In this document: positions 62,801 through 64,000 of the stretch, piece after piece | Position numbering within the stretch: position 1 is the stretch's first letter | How the letters are laid out: every line of letters starts with the position of its first letter | Source of the DNA: Algoriphagus kandeliae | GTDB lineage: Bacteria; Bacteroidota; Bacteroidia; Cytophagales; Cyclobacteriaceae | Direction: 5' to 3' | Assembly: GCF_004571135.1 (NCBI RefSeq) | Contig: NZ_SPSB01000001.1 | Location: forward strand, 987,219-1,051,218 | Length of the DNA stretch: 64,000 bases | Notes under the pieces: model-generated | What the model was told of the DNA's origin: nothing | Seen by the model: the letters and a program-made list of their open reading frames with translations, nothing else | Database searches by the model: none | Program-made: the position numbers and the translations under genes

Positions 62801-64000
62801 TAAGTTTACAACTCCACTATTATCTGTTGCAAATGGTTGACTCCAAGAAACTGTAGCTTCGCAGATTCCGGGATCATTTGAAACAGAAATACTTGTAGGA
62901 CAACCATCAATTATTGGATCAATATTGTCTTCACTTTCCGCAATACTTACTGTAAAACTGCATTCTGCAGAATTTCCAGAAACATCAGTAACCCGATATG
63001 TAACAATAGTTTCTCCCAATGGGAACTCCGTTCCACTTGCAAAGCCTTCAATTAACTCAACCGAAGAAATACCACAATTATCTGTGGCAACTGGTGAATC
63101 ATATGTAATAATCTTACCAGTAACTCCAAATTCAACTGTAGTACTTATATCGGAAGGACATGTAATCACCGGAGCCTGGGTATCAGTTACCGAAATGGTT
63201 TGTGTTACCTCTGTGGCTGGGTTTCCATTGATATCGGTTACGCTCCATGTAATCGTGGTTACACCCACAGGATATGGATCGGTCAGAGCCTGATCGTCAC
63301 TTCGGACTCCTATTGGTTCTCCTACCGAACAGTTGTCAGTAGCATTGGCCGTAACTTCTACTGTAGCTTCGCACAAGCCTGCTTCAGCATCGATGTTCTG
63401 GTCGCCGTTGGTGGTAATCACCGGAGCCTGGGTATCAGTTACCGTAATGGTCTGAGTTACCTCAGCTGCCGAATTGCCATTCACATCGGCTACGTTCCAC
63501 AAAATGGTGGTCACACCCACAGGATACGGATCGGAAATAGCTAGGCCGTCACTTCGGACTCCTGTTGGTTCTCCTACCGAACAGTTATCAGTAGCGTTGG
63601 CGGTTACTTCTACTGTAGCTTCGCACAAGCCTGCTTCAGCATCGAGGTTCTGATCCCCGTTGGTGGTAATCACCGGAGCCTGGGTATCAGTTACCGTCAC
63701 CGTGAAGCTCGCAGTTTCGGTATTGCCGTGGATGTCCGTAGCCGTGTAGGTTACCGTGGTCGTTCCAACAGGGAAGGTTGATCCGTTCGCCTGGTCAGCA
63801 GCAAAGCTTTCTATTCCGCAGTTGTCTGCTACTTGCGGCTCTGCCCAGCTCACCACTGCTTCGCAAACGCCTGGATCGGTGTTCACCGTGATGTTGGCCG
63901 GAACATTCGTGATGACAGGAAGCTCATTATCCGTAACAGTCACCGTAAAGCTCGCCGTCTCGGAATTGCCGTGGATATCGGTTGCCGTATAGTTCACCAA
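59807..64000 (-). CDS. Giant T9SS-secreted multidomain surface protein, N-terminus beyond window
   Basis: At least 1397 residues, open to the right edge, so the true start lies outside. From N to C: about six HYR-type domains (residues 1-505), a bridging strand region, five and a half MopE-type Asp/Cys-rich repeats (residues 540-890), a PKD-like domain (about 900-985, VWDNGDETIL ... YSQTGVYQIQLVLVD), a module beginning FITGGGWIWSPKGAYLND that resembles the post-COAP-1 type, Cadherin-like stretches, and a T9SS type A sorting domain at 59810-60060 (VILYPNPAYEETNL ... GLSPGMYQVQV). The sorting domain means export through the type IX system. Probably an adhesin or cell-surface scaffold; MopE repeats may bind metal. 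Confidence 0.9.
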   Translation of the reverse strand: MVNYTATDIHGNSETASFTVTVTDNELPVITNVPANITVNTDPGVCEAVVSWAEPQVADNCGIESFAADQANGSTFPVGTTTVTYTATDIHGNTETASFTVTVTDTQAPVITTNGDQNLDAEAGLCEATVEVTANATDNCSVGEPTGVRSDGLAISDPYPVGVTTILWNVADVNGNSAAEVTQTITVTDTQAPVITTNGDQNIDAEAGLCEATVEVTANATDNCSVGEPIGVRSDDQALTDPYPVGVTTITWSVTDINGNPATEVTQTISVTDTQAPVITCPSDISTTVEFGVTGKIITYDSPVATDNCGISSVELIEGFASGTEFPLGETIVTYRVTDVSGNSAECSFTVSIAESEDNIDPIIDGCPTSISVSNDPGICEATVSWSQPFATDNSGVVNLTSNFEPGSVFPIGTTRVTYTATDAAGNQATCSFDVTVTDDETPVVLTRNRVFAIDSDQTLILSPLDVDDGSTDNCGILSYQLSQTDFTLADEGENIVTLTITDENGNQGSATAIVTISINAIDPGDLDSDNDGFTPNQGDCDDSDDTVYPGAPEVCDGKDNNCDGAIDEGVQTAFYIDADGDGYGDVNAEAVFACAAPEGYVTDNSDCDDFDDTVYPGAPEVCDGKDNNCDGTIDEGVRTAFYIDGDGDGFGDVNAEAVFACAAPEGYVTDNSDCDDLDDTVYPGAPEVCDGKDNNCDGTIDEGVQTAFYMDSDGDGFGDANSEAVFACIAPEGFVTDNSDCDDSDDTVYPGAPELCDGKDNDCDGTIDEDVQTAFYIDSDGDGFGDVNGEPVFACDAPEGYVADNSDCYDSDKTIYPGAPELCDGKDNNCDGAIDEGVQSAFYIDADGDGYGSENAQPEYFCLAPIGYADNNLDCDDQDPNKNPGAPESCSDNPCLDVSPVTSISGPLDPIQINNPVQVNASISGEIVEAKWVWDNGDETILTAPFEDFAAEYTYSQTGVYQIQLVLVDVCGNEWTALTDLAVIFDPNGGFITGGGWIWSPKGAYLNDTDLEGRANFGFVAKYRKGSNRVDGNTEFQFKNGDLNFNSSSHEDMSLVIAGAKGIYKGTGKINGVEGYSFMVSAIDGALKESTESDKFRIKIWETISGNTVYDNQLGSSDFADASTEISGGNIVIHMPAKGKNKSIDSNSLVTVDWNTPFEELKTYTWSIDTGEELLEMEVDWDQAMYDPLTPGLQPIEGQIKSTIYSSRFLTDRVVMNVLVLDKPKALDITISEDFISKASSEGDVIGILSTVDPVDSIHLYSMEPHPSFELDGDRVIWKGSQEKVQEYVLKVSSLDRAGQAINREITLRREFGANEVILYPNPAYEETNLKVDLAYGDQVTIRVFDATGKLVLEESSLREKSFVQKLDLKGLSPGMYQVQVQIGFEVITKRLIKNQ
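61328..62383 (-). repeat. Five and a half 201-bp MopE-type repeats in the surface protein gene
   Basis: Each unit encodes 67 residues starting DCDD.DDTVYPGAPEVCDG, with two Cys, many Asp and a following YIDADGDGYGD loop resembling a calcium site. Full units start at 62383, 62182, 61981, 61780 and 61579; a truncated sixth starts at 61378. The first three are nearly identical at DNA level, pointing to recent tandem duplication. Confidence 0.9.
63194..63697 (-). repeat. Two near-identical 252-bp HYR-domain repeats
   Basis: 63446-63697 and 63194-63445 encode consecutive 84-residue HYR units starting TDTQAPVITTNGDQN. The DNA identity is high, for example the same CACCGGAGCCTGGGTATCAG block recurs exactly 252 bp apart. 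More HYR units flank them with lower identity. Confidence 0.88.

Overview
The window looks like chromosomal DNA of a Bacteroidota bacterium, most likely a Cytophagales member of the Algoriphagus/Cyclobacteriaceae kind (inference). The signs are TANNTTTG-type promoters, a type IX secretion (T9SS) sorting domain on a giant surface protein, a TonB-dependent receptor with a partner lipoprotein, a fused IcmF-type B12 mutase, menaquinone synthesis (menA), DUF6807/ThuA secreted proteins, many short lipoproteins, weak Shine-Dalgarno sites and AT-leaning DNA. I saw no tRNA, rRNA, insertion sequence, phage gene or CRISPR array.

Layout. 1-9900: lipoproteins, a TrpF-like protein with an altered active site, an aldo/keto reductase, secreted DUF6807 and ThuA proteins, an FAD oxidoreductase, a serine hydrolase with a small monooxygenase, two tandem beta-barrel paralogues, and a lipoprotein/hydrolase pair. 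9900-14420: a minus-strand xylose operon (Na+/sugar symporter, xylB, xylA) with no regulator beside it. 14840-21400: serine dehydratase beta subunit, TolC/HlyD efflux pair, copper ATPase, SIMPL protein. 21389-28214: arginine decarboxylase diverging from arginase, then argS, a lipoprotein glutathione peroxidase, menA and a double-domain universal stress protein. 28271-30651: SUI1-like factor, SGNH hydrolase, lipoprotein serine hydrolase.

30673-35325 is the most striking segment. A near-consensus promoter drives a 27-residue open frame with eight histidines, followed by competing GGTG/CACC hairpins and then hisG-hisD-hisC-hisB and a terminator. This reads as a ribosome-mediated histidine attenuator. 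The remaining his genes (hisH, hisA, hisF, hisIE) are not in the window.

35338-46230 is mostly housekeeping: TPR lipoprotein, ATP-grasp enzyme, GT2 glycosyltransferase, LolC/E-like permease, NamZ-like muramidase, fmt, DUF4412 protein, folA-SDR-cinA and a lipoyl E2. 54136-46229 is a tight five-gene minus-strand run: icmF, OsmC, a 79-residue unknown, a Cache-domain lipoprotein, and a hybrid sensor kinase whose start codon overlaps the lipoprotein stop. It is a good candidate for an unstudied sensory/metabolic operon. 54479-56693 encodes a sugar porter and a fructokinase-like enzyme behind two clean palindromes. 56793-59722 encodes a ZnuD-like TonB receptor and its lipoprotein. 59807-64000 is the 3' part of a multi-repeat T9SS surface protein (HYR domains, five and a half MopE-type repeats of 201 bp, PKD, sorting domain).
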